Shown piece after piece: positions 39,501 through 49,604 of a DNA stretch of 64,000 bases. Within the stretch, counting starts at the first letter, position 1. Each line of letters starts with the position of its first letter. The notes beneath the pieces were generated by a model, which was not told the origin of the DNA, ran no database searches, and worked only from the letters and a program-made list of their open reading frames with translations. Source of the DNA: Phoronis australis (lineage: Eukaryota > Phoronida > Phoronidae). The DNA lies in assembly GCA_002633005.1 (NCBI GenBank), contig NMRA01000318.1, positions 297,895 to 361,894 on the forward strand, given 5' to 3'. The translations under genes were made by a program, and so were the position numbers.

Positions 39501-42500
39501 CTGTTTCAGCAGGCATCTCATCTATGCTGACCTCAAAGTACCATTTCCCCCTAGACACACCTGCATGTAACAAACAGAAACAGGTCAAGGCACAAATTGT
39601 CATCGAAGATTTATTTCCTTCAGAATCACAAGCAGTTTATGTACACTCGGTAAAGATATTAAATAGTACTGGATAATAGGACAAAGCCAAATGAAAATCT
39701 ACAAAACCATGAAATTCTTGGAAAACTACAGTAGCTTATTGAGCCAAAGACCTCCCCCATTTACAAATTTCTTGTGGTTTTACCTGCCCATTGATTAGCT
39801 TAAAGAGGTCAAAACAATATTGCTCGCCACTTTTATGGATTGACATGTCCCAAGGATGCATAGCCCATTGTACTTGACTAGTAAGACCATTGTGTTATGA
39901 CACGGAAGTGTTTAAGTTGTAAGTCTTGTTTTGATTCACAGAATAACCAATTTAGTTCTTAAGGCGCGATAGCCCTTCTAGTTTCCCACAAACTAAATGT
40001 ACTATGTCCACAAAGGAACTCATGGGTGATTTTACCGTGATACACACCAAAAACATGTTGTCCTGCACCTGAAAGTATGCACAATATAACTTCAGGACTT
40101 CCAAATAAATAAAATTTCAATTAACAACATTTCCTGTATGATATACATCGAAAAGAATCATGATCATTGATCTGGGTTCAAAAATCCTTGTGTCATTGCA
40201 CTCTCTAACAACAAACGCGAAAAAAATTAATCAGGGTCCGCGGAAAAATCTGTTCCGCAATTATTTTCATTATTTTTAGAGAATGCAAGAGCACAAATCT
40301 TAGGTGATTTTTTGGACACAAATCGAACATAACGATTTGTATTTTTTGAATAACATAAAAAATCTTTAATTTGAATTTGAATTAAATCTTCCTTATTTGC
40401 CAAACTTGCGTCCAGCATTTTAACTTTACCATGAGTTGCTCTGATCATACTGTATCCTTTCTCCCCTGTTATGGTCAGTCGGTCATCCGAGACTTTCAGT
40501 TGGCCAGCTGAAAAACAATAAGTAGACCAACACCGTATGTAAGACTTTGTTAGAACAGCAGACGCACAAAAACAAACGCGACAAAACCGAATTGAGAAGT
40601 TCAAGAGTTCATTTAAAGGATACCAGAGCGTAGTCCAACAGAAGCCAAACTCACACTAGTTACAGCACACAGACTTCTTAACACACTCATATCTCTTCAC
40701 TGTCGTCTTAAAAAATGGAAAGGTAATCACTTGAAGATCAAGCATATTGGGATGCTGTTAAATACCATGTGTCTCACTGTAGTTCTACATAGGAAAAATC
40801 GGAGAGTACTTGAAGGACTGCATACTTGAAATTTTTTTTTAACATTACAACATAAGCTCAAGAGACAAAGGTTGTTTGTAAGTAAATTGAGTCAAGTGTT
40901 TAGCAAATCCTATTCTAAAAATTGGGAGCAAATGTTACCTTTTAGTGCTTGCAATATTTAATGAAATCAGATTGTACTGAATCATGATAACCCTTGATGA
41001 GATGTAGAGCAGAAAAACAGTTTTAGGTCTTAATTTTTTTGGAAATTTACACGGAAAATTCCCGCATCTCCAATGAAAGCAGTTATAGTGCATGAACCCA
41101 CACTTCGTGTCAATTTACCTCTGTCATTGAGCGATTGTACCACTTGTGGGTGAATAAACGTCCTGTACAGATAGCCAGGGATGGGCTTACCAGCCCAGTC
41201 AAGACTTTCATCGAACGCTTGTCTGTTGGGTGCGTGTGGATCGGGCTCGGCCAGAATATATCGGTAGCCATCTTTATTAAACGGGTGCTCCAGAGGGTAG
41301 CCATACATGTCCAGACGGGTACTGTTCCCAGTCTCACTGAAGAAAATGACCATGATTATAATTTGGATACCAAGAGTCGGAGAAATGACCACGAGTCTAG
41401 GCAGGTTGTGTTGGCGGTCTCGCTGAAGAAAATGACCATGATATTAATTTGGATATCAAAAGTCAGAGAAATAACCATGTGTCTAGGCAGGTTGTGTTGG
41501 CTGTCTCGCTGAAGAAAATGACCATGATATTAATTTGGATATCAAAAGTCAGAGAAATAACCATGTGTCTATGCAGGTTGTGTTGCCAGTTTCACTAAAT
41601 GACCATATTAATTTGGATACCAACAGTCAGAGAAATAACCACATGTCTAGGCAGGTTGTGCTGCCAGTTTCACTGAGGAAAATGACCAGCACATTTATGG
41701 ATATCAAGTATTAGAGAAATAAAATCTAGTCATTGCCAGTGTTAACCCAATACATTAACTGACGACGTAACTAGCAGTGGTTTTGTGCAGATGAAATACA
41801 GCACTATTTAAAATGCTTGGACTACATAAATTCGATAACAATGTACCTACAGCAGTGATCAAAATGAGAAGTGCTGGTTATCAAAAGTACTCAATTACAA
41901 ATATGGCATAATTAAGAAATGCGGGCCATCACAAAAAAGTAAATAATTAAATCACACGACTTTTCCAACTTTTTGGCTGGTTCTATTTCCATAACTAACC
42001 TTTTCTTTTGCTTCTGTCCTTGTTGTGTCTGTGACTCAGCTGCTTTCCTCTTCGTTCCTCGGCCTTTGCTATCATTCAGCGATGACGTAGGTTTTACACT
42101 TTCTGTCTTGGAGCTTAGCGACAGAGTCTTCAGAGTCTCAAAGTTGGGTCCAATTTTCGGTAGGTCCTGAAACATAAGACGTGTATCCTTTTGTATGTTC
42201 TTTTGCTGAAAGCCGTATAAGAGAAACTGACATAAACAGGCAACTATTAAGGCTTTGAAGACAAAATGTTACTATCACAGCCTGGTAAGCAATGATGCCA
42301 TTAACATAAGAACAGGTCGTACAATTCACACTTACTGGAACCATTATAAAAAAAACATGAACACAGTCCGGTAAAAAATTAAAACACCACGCAAACACGG
42401 AGGAAATTCTTCATCAACAGAAAATCAAAAATACCTCCCTAATGCAGATCCAGTAGCCACCACATCACAGATAGCAGTCTGATAATTAATACAGACACAA

Positions 42501-45500
42501 ATTCATCTTTCTTAATGGTTCACTTTAAAATCTTAAGAACACCATCAGGAGAATACAAACACCTATGTCCAACATCACAAAAAGTATGACTGATGCTAAG
42601 CAGTTGAAGTAAACATGATATTGCCTACTAACATTAATAGCAGAGGTCATAGTAACTAGGGGCTGCTTGTGAATTACTGGTTCATTTTATATTATCTGAA
42701 TGGTGAGAAAGCAATGCATAAGGGCATTTGCAAGCTATATGTTTCACTTAACAACTCGGACCGTTGCATAACTAGCGCCACCCAGTGATCAGACAGCTTC
42801 TGTAGGCTACTAAAAATTCCATCAATCTCATTCTGCAGAAACACTACTAAGTGTACGTACCGCATAACACAAGCCAAACAGTGGCTCTGCTTCCTCGGAG
42901 CATGTGAATATCTCATTCTCTTTGAGCTGCATGAAAAGATATTGTATATCTCAAAATACGAGTTAACTATATGAAGAATAATCAAACATCTCTGAATTCT
43001 TGGACAATGAGTACTGTTGAGAAACATAATTTAATGTTGGATGTTTTACTAAAACTTGTAAGACAGTCCGAATTATTTTTAAAATTATCAATACCGCTAT
43101 GGTTTAAACAAAGATTAATTTTTCCATGAGAAATGCATTTTTCAAGTTGCTGGTCATGCTTGAGAAACAATGGCTTCAAAAAATGCACAAAAGCACATCG
43201 CACGCAGAACTATTTTGGATACATACACATGGAGACAAACACAAAAATATAGAACTACCACTAGGGGGCGCCGGGCATTGCATTAGTCGAATATTTCCAA
43301 GAATTGACGTCGGCCAGGTTTCCAAATTTCCATCAATAGAAGCGCCCGAGACAAATTTTCTAATGATTCTTCAAATCATCCGGCAAAGAGAAAGATGTTT
43401 GCTAAAAAGGACACCAAAATACTAAAAATGTCACTAGTAAATGGACAACATGCCAGAGAAGTAAGAAAATGAACAGGTACTACTGTCTCTTCCCTTGCAG
43501 AAGATTGTGTCAAATTTCATGAAGTTCCAACAAGGGAATCCAGTGTTAATTACAGAAGTAGTTGGGTTCATCAATGAGTCAATGTAATCCTTGCTGTTGT
43601 TGACAGGAGAGTAACTACCGATATCCATACTGAACTTGGAAGATAGTGAGGTAGGCACCAAAAATAAAACTCCAACTGGGACACATAGCAGAAGTTGGAA
43701 AGATCCAAACAATAACATCAGCCATGCTGGAAACATATCAGATAAATTTCACAACAGTCCTTCAGCTAACCGGGTAGATATTGTGACAGGCACAAAAATA
43801 CAACTGCCACTAGGAGGCAGAGCTGTATTCAAAACTGTCTGAACATGAACATCAGCCCTGCTCTCGTCAACAGGAACATATTCCTCAAATTTCATGATCA
43901 TACTTTGACAAACCATGAAGTGGGCACAAAAAATAAAATTATCACAAGGGGTAATAGTGGCATTAGGATCTGTCCAAAATCATCAACAAGCCATCGTCAA
44001 ATTTCAAAATAATTCTTCAAACCAATTGGGAGATAGAGAGGTGAACACCAAAAATGAACCAAAATACTAAAATGTCAATAGGCGGTACAGCAGTAGTCGG
44101 ATCCCTCTGAAAGTTGTTGCCATCTGTCCTCAACTTCAAACGAAACACAAATGCCAAATTTCATGAAAAAGCTTGCACAGGGTTTAAGAGATCAACAGCA
44201 GACACCAGACAGAGATGAAGGCAATATGCATCCTTATCATGAAACATGTTAATCAGGGATGAGGGAGCGTGTGAAAAATATCCCCCATGATGTAAGAATT
44301 TTGTGACAAGGGCTGAAAAGACCTCTACATGAATGAACACTGCTGACCTTGTAGGGTGAAGGAGGAAGTGTTTTTAAAACCTAACAGTTCAATCTCCTCA
44401 GAGACCAACGACATCAACAACCAACAGTTGATAACAAAATCATGCTTCCTGGACAACGGAAAACGTCAGGAAATCATTCACGTGAACAAAACCTTTAGGG
44501 GAATGGTTGAAACATTACAAAAACTTAAAATAGTATAAATTCGTCTGTGTCATGCCCTTGATAAAGAGCGTACCGCTCAAACGTGGGGAATATTTTAATA
44601 AATTATGTTTCAGTACCAACATTCTTCGTTTTACCTTACACTATTTTATTCTTTTTAAACGTCAGTAAATGCAAGGCATTCCAACACCTATTTTATTTAA
44701 TGACAAAAACTTAAAGATGCATTTCACCGTTGTTTAGCTGTTAAAACTGAATTCTTCAAAAAAGCGTAACTTTCGACTCCACAATTTTAGGCTTGACGAA
44801 CCCCAATAAACTCTGAAGTGCTTTCTTGAGTTGCTTATGGTTTCGATGTTCTTATTGGTAATGGAAATAAAATCTCATGATTTTTATGAGACTGACTTTA
44901 CGAGAATAAAAGGTCTAAGTCTATTTTTGTATTTAGCCAGACAAACAGGATGAAACGTTACTAAACCAGTAGTTTCTAAACAAGTATCATCAGCTGTTGC
45001 CAACACTCGTACCAATGTTTTGGCTATTGTGGTATGCCAAGTTTGCTTGACTCTACGCGGAAGTGTGGTAATAGAATCCCAGTTCTCTTCAATGTAAGGA
45101 ATAATTTCCTGAAAAAAGCAATGAAGACATGATCAGCTGCCAATCTTTCATCAATAAGACTAAACATTGTTCAGTTAAAGGGGACATTGCCAGCAAAAAA
45201 GGACTTTCTGAGATCAGTCTCCATGCACATTCGAACCTACAACCCAGTGGTCACAGTGTAATGTTTTCACTATATTACAGTAAGCCTATTTAACTGATTG
45301 AGTGACTGGCTTCGATTTCCGCAAATGTCTGGCAGACAACAGTGAGAATTGGAAATTTGTGATAAAACACAAAAGATTTTATTGTTTCATAGCTCCAGAA
45401 AAATGTAATAACCATGAATGTTTGTTGTGTTTCTTAGATGGATCTCATAAAATTGAGATTAGTAAAGATTTGGAACCTACCTTGTCTTTTGAAAACATGT

Positions 45501-47571
45501 TCCTTGGTGCAAACTGACTCATCAGATTAGCAATAGCAGTGTGACACATTTGACTGAAACCTGAGAGAGAACAGGTGATACATACTTGTAATCAATTAAA
45601 GATCTTCCACAGAGGACTATGTCATCTTTATAACTCAGACATAAATTCACGTGCAATGGATGATAATTGGCAATTATGAATCTGATCAACAAAATTTTTA
45701 GAAATACAGTAAAACTTACATAAGTCGGATATGTTTAAGTGAAACTTTTATTCCACTCGGACAGAGTTTCATAACACTCGGCCCTTCAAATAAGTTGCAT
45801 TTTGCCTTGCCCAGAAAAAGAATCTCTTGGTCCAGTTGGGTCCGACTTATGCAAATTTTGTTGTACTTCAAACCAGAGTTCTCTGGCTTTGAAAGTCTTT
45901 CATTTCGTGACTTTGACATGTTATTGCTCCAAATTCAAATTAATTTCCTTGAAGACCATGGGCCCGGTGTAAACCCGGTGTAAGTCCGGTTGTAGCTAAG
46001 ATGCAGCGTCGCCTTCGCAATAACATGCCTCCGACCATCCTAGTTACGACTGGACAGATGACCGTGGACAAAACCAGGCACAGATCTTTATTCTGTGGCA
46101 CGCCATGTGGTAAAAAAACTTAATCAGACACTAAGGGTAAAGATAATATTCTCAAAGAATAATACAGTAATACCATCTATATCATCATTCACTAAAGGTT
46201 CCCTAACACACAAGTATAACACGGCAGACCAATGCACCTTACGGTTAATGTAAGGAACAAGAACAATGCAGAGGCAACTCACTGGCTTGCTTTTTGGTGA
46301 AACTTTCTCCACTGGTGCTACACACTTTGCAGAAGAACTGGTAGTTTGTCATGAAGGGGACACAGGGTCTATAAATAAACAAGAGCCAAACATTACAAGC
46401 ATTTTATAATAAAAAATGTGTTTTATTTCTACTACATTTCTCTATGTTGCCTATATCAAGGTACACATGAACATCGTGTATAACAACTTACAAGTAAAAA
46501 TAGTTTTTAGAAGTTGACAATTATTTTCCTGCTATTAACTCAGCAAAACTTGAAAGCAAAACTTGAAAGCAAAACTTGAAAGCAAACTTCAGCTACTTAT
46601 CTTGAGATTTACACATTATTTTCTGACTTCAAATATAAAACTTAAGGCAAACTTTGATGAACGTAAACCAATTCAACATGAACTTCGGAGGCTGTGAACG
46701 GACACATCTCAGATTTCTTTCAATGGCCAAAAGTTGGGAGCCATGTGATTGTGAATCGCAACACATCATGCAATTCAGTACATATTTCAGAGAGAGTGTT
46801 TTCAGTCCTTGATAATAATTCATTTCGGATGGAAAATAAGTTCTCGGTTTACAGGGAGAGTGACTGAAAAACTGAAAGCATACCTGAACTCGCACTTGAT
46901 ACAATCAGCATGGTACCATCTTAAACACATGCCACATTGTAGCTCTAGAGATCCCAGCCTTCGTTCAAGACCACTACATGGAATATAGATCATTGAAATG
47001 TGTGAACAGAGATGTGGTAGGGCACATAGTAACTTCATTTATACCATGTGAAATGTGTAAACAGTGACATGAAAGGGCACATAGTAACTGTACCTATTAC
47101 CATGTGATGTGTGAACAGCTACGCAGTAGGGCACATAGCAATTGTATCTACATCATGTGAAATTCCTCACTTTGAATATTAAATAAGACACATATGGTAC
47201 AGTTCAAGAAGTGAAGTCCAACAAGCATGGACACTGCTAAAAACAATGCACAATTTACTGGGGTAATATATAAACTGCTACTTATTACTAGAATAGCAAG
47301 CAACTTTAACAAATCGAAGTCTAACTAAAAAATGAATTACAATATTGCTCAGTTCCAATTGATTTACGTGAAACTCCGCAGGAAAACTGAAACTGAACTG
47401 GGTGCACACATGACTTTCAATTAAATAGCCATTAGAAATAAATTAGCTTATACAAAAACGAACAAGAAATATATGTTTCATTTACCAATAACAAAGTTCT
47501 GAATCCAGTCCCTTGGCCAGGTCTTCTGAGCTCATTTGTGATGAAGAGTCTTGGCTAGTTTCATCAGTCAT
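12564..47571 (-). CDS. ASH2L: ASH2-like subunit of SET1/MLL H3K4 methyltransferase (15 coding exons)
   Basis: This nuclear scaffold of the WRAD module (WDR5-RbBP5-ASH2L-DPY30) stimulates H3K4 methylation. Coding exons in transcript order: 47571-47486, 46973-46884, 46368-46283, 45560-45481, 45108-45013, 42926-42861, 42166-42000, 41336-41119, 40507-40430, 39560-39471, 38964-38771, 18047-17955, 14958-14860, 13395-13336, 12656-12564. All have GT-AG junctions and consistent phases, giving 1,596 nt and 531 aa. A C4HC3 PHD finger uses C27, C29, C42, C45, H50, C53, C72 and C75. A winged-helix-like region follows (about 76-165, with FSKDK and PYIEENW), then a basic linker (RGTKRKAAE). The SPRY domain spans about 240-500 ([57 protein letters not shown]). 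A C-terminal helix, [12 protein letters not shown], matches the DPY30-binding segment. The ATG lies four bases inside an exon, so a 5' non-coding exon exists. The intron 38770-18048 encloses another gene. Confidence 0.95.
14515..14690 (+). repeat. Repeat family C, copy 2
   Basis: It carries GCGCAATTTTAGGATTGGCC, CTAATAAACTC, TTCTTGAGTCACTGATGG and GATGTTTTTGTTAGTAA, the same order as in the other two copies. It lies in an ASH2L intron. Confidence 0.55.
15293..16352. repeat. Family E TIR element, about 1.06 kb
   Basis: The left end reads TGTGACATCACCGGAAG then AGGAGCAAAAC. The right end, reversed, reads TGTGACATCACCGGAAG then TGGGGCAAAAG. These are clear terminal inverted repeats of about 28 bp. 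The interior has one 67-codon open frame (15330-15533) with no motif I can name, so it is probably non-autonomous. A sub-terminal block near 16040-16140 recurs inverted at 49240-49330. Confidence 0.8.
17126..17178. repeat. (CA)n-rich microsatellite
   Basis: An interrupted run of ACAC and GCAC dinucleotides (ACAGACACACACACACATGC and neighbours). It is low-complexity and intronic. Confidence 0.8.
19880..20082 (+). repeat. Family A MITE, copy
   Basis: The right half has ATTAACTTGGTGTTACGTAT, then GCCATATTGCGTCCTAAATT and GGCAAGATTTTACC, as in other family A copies. The left end is degraded. Confidence 0.6.
21179..21614 (+). repeat. Family A MITE split by a family B insertion
   Basis: The left end is GGTAAAACCTCACCAATTTC. 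Family A sequence runs to about 21329 and resumes after 21520 (GTGTAGAAGCCGAACATGG), ending TATGTCCTAAACTAGTGG near 21606. The interruption is the inverted family B copy at 21330-21520. Confidence 0.7.
21330..21520 (-). repeat. Repeat family B, copy 3, inverted
   Basis: It starts AAGAGGAAAAAATTTCCAGG and ends GAGGAAAATTCCAAGCCCTG, the reverse complement of copies 1 and 2. It sits inside a family A MITE, so this B insertion is younger than that MITE. Confidence 0.75.
22862..23185. repeat. Family D element with tRNA-like core, copy 1
   Basis: The left end TTAATGGAACATTAGCGGTG resembles the family D end. Reversed, it carries GGGTTGCGGGTTTGATTCTG, a B-box-like stretch. The body shares CGAATGTCTGGTAAACAATG and GTAATAAAATAACAA with the copies at 29934 and 45172. 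The right end is not seen before the N at 23186. Confidence 0.6.
25658..25843 (+). repeat. Family A MITE, copy
   Basis: The left end is GATAAAATCTCACCAATTTC and the right end is TTTCACTTGTGTCCTGAATT then ATTGAGACTATGCC. The CCATATT block has been lost. Confidence 0.65.
27616..36294 (+). CDS. Unrecognised single-pass membrane protein, nested in an ASH2L intron
   Basis: Exons: 27616-27854, 28442-28595, 29749-29834, 30819-30911, 31542-31620, 31836-31925, 32334-32361 (tentative), 32422-32480, 32637-32715, 33163-33321, 33749-33827, 34594-34662, 35444-35493, 36218-36294. Phases match at every firm junction, and the sum is 1,341 nt, about 446 aa, ending TAG. Residues 22-44 form one membrane segment, followed by CCCPKKK, a likely palmitoylated stop-transfer that predicts a short outside N-terminus and a long cytoplasmic tail. 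The tail is hydrophilic and probably disordered. It has acidic patches, a Thr run ([13 protein letters not shown]), basic blocks ([26 protein letters not shown]) and [18 protein letters not shown]. The end is [15 protein letters not shown] know no family for it, and it has no C2, SH3 or kinase domain. The upstream frame is stopped by a TGA (about 27576), supporting this start. The unclear part is the 28-nt exon. Confidence 0.75.
29134..29332 (+). repeat. Family A MITE, copy in the nested gene
   Basis: TAATCTAACCAATTTCC at the left, then TTTCACTTGTCAGCAATATT and TTAGATTTTAC at the right. It is intronic. Confidence 0.65.
29934..30248. repeat. Family D element, copy 2, with both ends
   Basis: The left end is CTTTAAAGGAACATTCTCGG and the right end is GATAATGTTCCTTTAAA, giving terminal inverted repeats of about 15 bp. 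Reversed, the interior has GCGGCAGAGTATTC and GAGTTTGATTCC, which resemble tRNA A and B boxes. It lies in an intron of the nested gene. Confidence 0.75.
31090..31239 (+). repeat. Family A MITE, right-hand part
   Basis: AATTTCACTTGTCCGCCATA then TTGAGCC and GGCATTTTACTG, the family A right end. A second fragment (TTTCACTGTTCAGTCATATT) lies at about 31467-31507, just before an exon of the nested gene. Confidence 0.55.
36451..36456 (+). terminator. Candidate poly(A) signal of the nested gene
   Basis: AATAAA lies 157 bases after the stop at 36294. A second AATAAA occurs at 36675-36680, beyond the 18-bp tandem repeat. Confidence 0.45.
36589..36660. repeat. 18-bp tandem repeat, four copies
   Basis: The unit ACTTTAATTTAAGTTTGC is repeated four times head to tail with a single base difference in the first copy. 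It lies just beyond the nested gene. Confidence 0.95.
36661..38770. other. ASH2L intron interior, right of the nested gene
   Basis: It holds the tRNA-like sequence at 38107-38180 and a T-rich stretch. No exon of ASH2L or of the nested gene is visible here. Confidence 0.5.
38107..38180 (+). repeat. tRNA-derived SINE fragment
   Basis: A-box-like TGGCTCAGTGG and B-box GGTTCGAATCC stand at tRNA spacing. A perfect D-stem (GCTC/GAGC) and a T-stem (CCGGG/CCTGG) can form. The 5' and 3' acceptor strands do not pair, so this is a tRNA relic or SINE head and not a working tRNA gene. Confidence 0.65.
41337..41740. repeat. 86-bp tandem array overlapping an ASH2L splice acceptor
   Basis: Units begin at 41337, 41423, 41509 and 41595, then 41673, each starting CTGAAGAAAATGACC or a close variant (the fourth is degraded). 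The first CT is the antisense AG acceptor of ASH2L exon 41119-41336. Each repeat also copies the exon edge (GTCTCGCTGAAG against GTCTCACTGAAG). Confidence 0.9.
43230..44160. repeat. Diverged tandem repeat field with CCACTAGGGGGC-like cores
   Basis: Units of roughly 110 to 240 bp each contain a word like CACAAAAATACAACTGCCAC followed by a TAGGGGGC-type core, and a word like CAAATTTCATGA. Cores lie near 43258, 43427, 43667, 43807, 43942 and 44080. It lies in an ASH2L intron and appears to be non-coding. Confidence 0.65.
43258..43272 (+). promoter_or_regulatory. CTCF-like motif
   Basis: CCACTAGGGGGCGCC fits the vertebrate and bilaterian CTCF core (CCASYAGRKGGC) at every position. A second, weaker one, CCACTAGGAGGCAG, lies at 43807-43820. 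Binding is an inference from the motif only; the repeat itself could explain the sequence. Confidence 0.4.
44740..44890 (+). repeat. Repeat family C, copy 3
   Basis: CACAATTTTAGGCTTGACG, CCAATAAACTC, TTTCTTGAGTTGCTTATGG and GATGTTCTTATTGGTAATGG match copies 1 and 2 in order. It lies beside the ASH2L winged-helix exon. Confidence 0.6.
45172..45478. repeat. Family D element, copy 3
   Basis: TTAAAGGGGACATTGCCAGC at the left, CAAATGTCTGGCAGACAACA in the body. Reversed, GGGTTGTAGGTTCGAATG is a good B-box match. It ends next to ASH2L exon 45481-45560. Confidence 0.65.
46543..46581. repeat. 13-bp tandem repeat, three copies
   Basis: GCAAAACTTGAAA is repeated three times without change. Confidence 0.9.
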
Positions 47572-47575
47572 TCCT

Positions 47576-49237
47576 CTGAAATGTCCACGCGCACGATACT
47601 TCAATTGGCGCAATGGTTAGCAAAATTTGAACATGTGAATTTAGTTACTAATTCTTTATAATAAAGTTGGTTGTGTACCATCGCTGAGCCTAATATGGTA
47701 GTGCAATGGTTATGTCGAAATATAGACATGGTAACAGTAAAAAATGGTTGCCATAAATGCAAGATTCTAATTTGAGAAGTCACCCCACAGATGCCAGATG
47801 ACGTGCTCTCGTCAGTCAAATTTTGAACACATCACTCGGTTAAAATATCACTAATTAATGCCAGTAAATTAAGTAGAACTAGCAAATGAAAATTTTTTTT
47901 TAATTACCACTTAACATCATCAAAATTCTAAACAGTTTTATTCAGTTTTCACCATCAGAAACAACTTTTAACATTTTTAAGTTTAATTAGTAAAATTAAA
48001 CTGGGGAAGGGCATTTAAAAATGGAGTCTGTTGAGGATTTTTGAGTGACATCATTTAATGACAGATTAATAAAAATTGGTACTTTAAGTTTTTGTGAAGG
48101 AAACGTGAATAGTACAGAGGGTGATTCATTTAGAATCTGAAATCCAGGTAGTCAGTATGGCAGTTCCAGACCACTAATTAAACCTATGGCTTTAATGAAC
48201 GTATTTGACAAATCCAAAGTAAACTATCCCGGTAGAAAATGTCTTCTTCTGTCTGACAATGTGCATACTTTGTAAAATTAGCCAAAAATAGATAACTTAG
48301 GAATTTTTTCTTGACTCACCTACCAGGCCAGCTTTGGCTCATTGAAGCCATAGCATATCACACAATAAAAACTGACGCAGAAGGTTGTATCTTTAGAGTT
48401 TAGACTTAAATATTTCGGCTCAACAAACATGAACCCGACACTAAATTTAAACAAGTTTAACTTTCATTTTCGGATATGAAGAAGTATGAGCGCAGAAAAG
48501 TACGGTCGATGTGCAGTTACCTCCAACTTGATAGCAAGAACTACAGCCGCGGTCACAAATGTCTCATTAACCACACCGTTTTATCAACAGCACCTCTGCC
48601 GTAAAGTTAGTGTTGTGATTTGAAAAGTGACGTCAAACGTTAACCTACCTAGTTTTTACTTGAATGCCATTTGGAAACAGGAGTATTTTTTGAAGGATGT
48701 CTTCCAGTCACAAGCCAGTGCTTCTCACGTGTGTTAGCTCCTCTTGCATTTCTCAATTCAGAAATTTGGAACGTGCAACTTCACAGTTGATGATGAACCA
48801 CATACATTAAGGCTTGAAAGCTAGTGTTTTTAGTAAATATTTTAACGTTTAAGCCCGTTGCTTGCCATAAGATCTGGACATAAAAATTCATTCTTAAATT
48901 AATTAGCCCGTCGAGCATGCAACTTTAAAATTTCACTTGCCCTACAGCAAAAGTTACCTGCAGTTGGGCCATCGGGCTAGACCTGCCCCTGATCTGTTCG
49001 TGTTTCCTTCAAATATTCGCAATCACAAATCAAAGAAATTTGTTGTTAATAATGGCCAGCCAGTTCCAGACACATGACTCCTTCCTCTGTTCCCGCCTAC
49101 AACCGATAAAACTCTCGGAGACTATTCTTGTTTCTTGTGTGTGGGGAATTAGGCAACAAGTAGGGCTCCCTCTGCTGGCTTTTTAAGAGGCTGCAATACT
49201 CCCAATTGTCTTCTTTACTTAGCTCACCACATGTATT
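47576..49237. other. Upstream region of ASH2L
   Basis: The first coding exon of ASH2L is preceded, in transcript direction, by an acceptor (CATTTCAG), so the promoter and 5' non-coding exon lie to the right of 47576. I see no TATA box or other firm landmark and no additional gene. Confidence 0.4.
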
Positions 49238-49330
49238 TTAAACGAGTTGTAGACCAAATCCGCTCACTGAATAAGAGGTTTTCATCTCGTCAAAAATACG
49301 TTTTACACTTAAAAGTGTCACTTAAAACGT
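49238..49330 (-). repeat. Family E fragment
   Basis: AAATCCGCTCACTGAATAAG, GGTTTTCATCTCGTCAA and CACTTAAAAGTGTCACTTAA match, in reverse, the sub-terminal part of the element at 15293-16352. Confidence 0.6.
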
Positions 49331-49380
49331 GAAACATGACGACATTTCATGTTTTTTTTTTCTGTGTTTGTTAGCACCAG

Positions 49381-49422
49381 TACTTTATTTTGGTTCATTC
49401 ATGAATGAACCAAAATAAAGTA
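49381..49422. repeat. Perfect 42-bp palindrome
   Basis: Twenty-one bases on each side of the 49401/49402 centre pair without mismatch or loop (centre TTCATTCATGAATGAA). Pairing continues for two more pairs at each side after one mismatch. Confidence 0.95.
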
Positions 49423-49604
49423 GTGCTTCGTCTTCTTCCCATATACAACAAACGATCATGATTTCGATCCTTACTTGTTGGCGCATGTTAGTATAAAACT
49501 GCAAAAAATAACGATAAAACAAAGTGCTGGGGAGTACCAAGATAAAACAGGTTCTATTGATTACTGTATAAGATTGATGTTCAGGATGTGACCTGTGAAT
49601 ATTT

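Noticed and set aside
42757-42826. A possible extra ASH2L exon (minus strand) beginning NEIDGIFSS
   Set aside because: It follows an AG, but exon 42861-42926 joins directly in phase 0 to 42000-42166, giving FGLCYADLPKIGP, which parallels known ASH2L. The extra segment matches nothing in the family.
44902-45108. A longer form of the ASH2L exon at 45013-45108
   Set aside because: The frame stays open to a second donor at 44901, but stopping at the donor after 45013 gives KTL-LKENEIF, which aligns with the known KTMSKERDVF; the extension has no counterpart.
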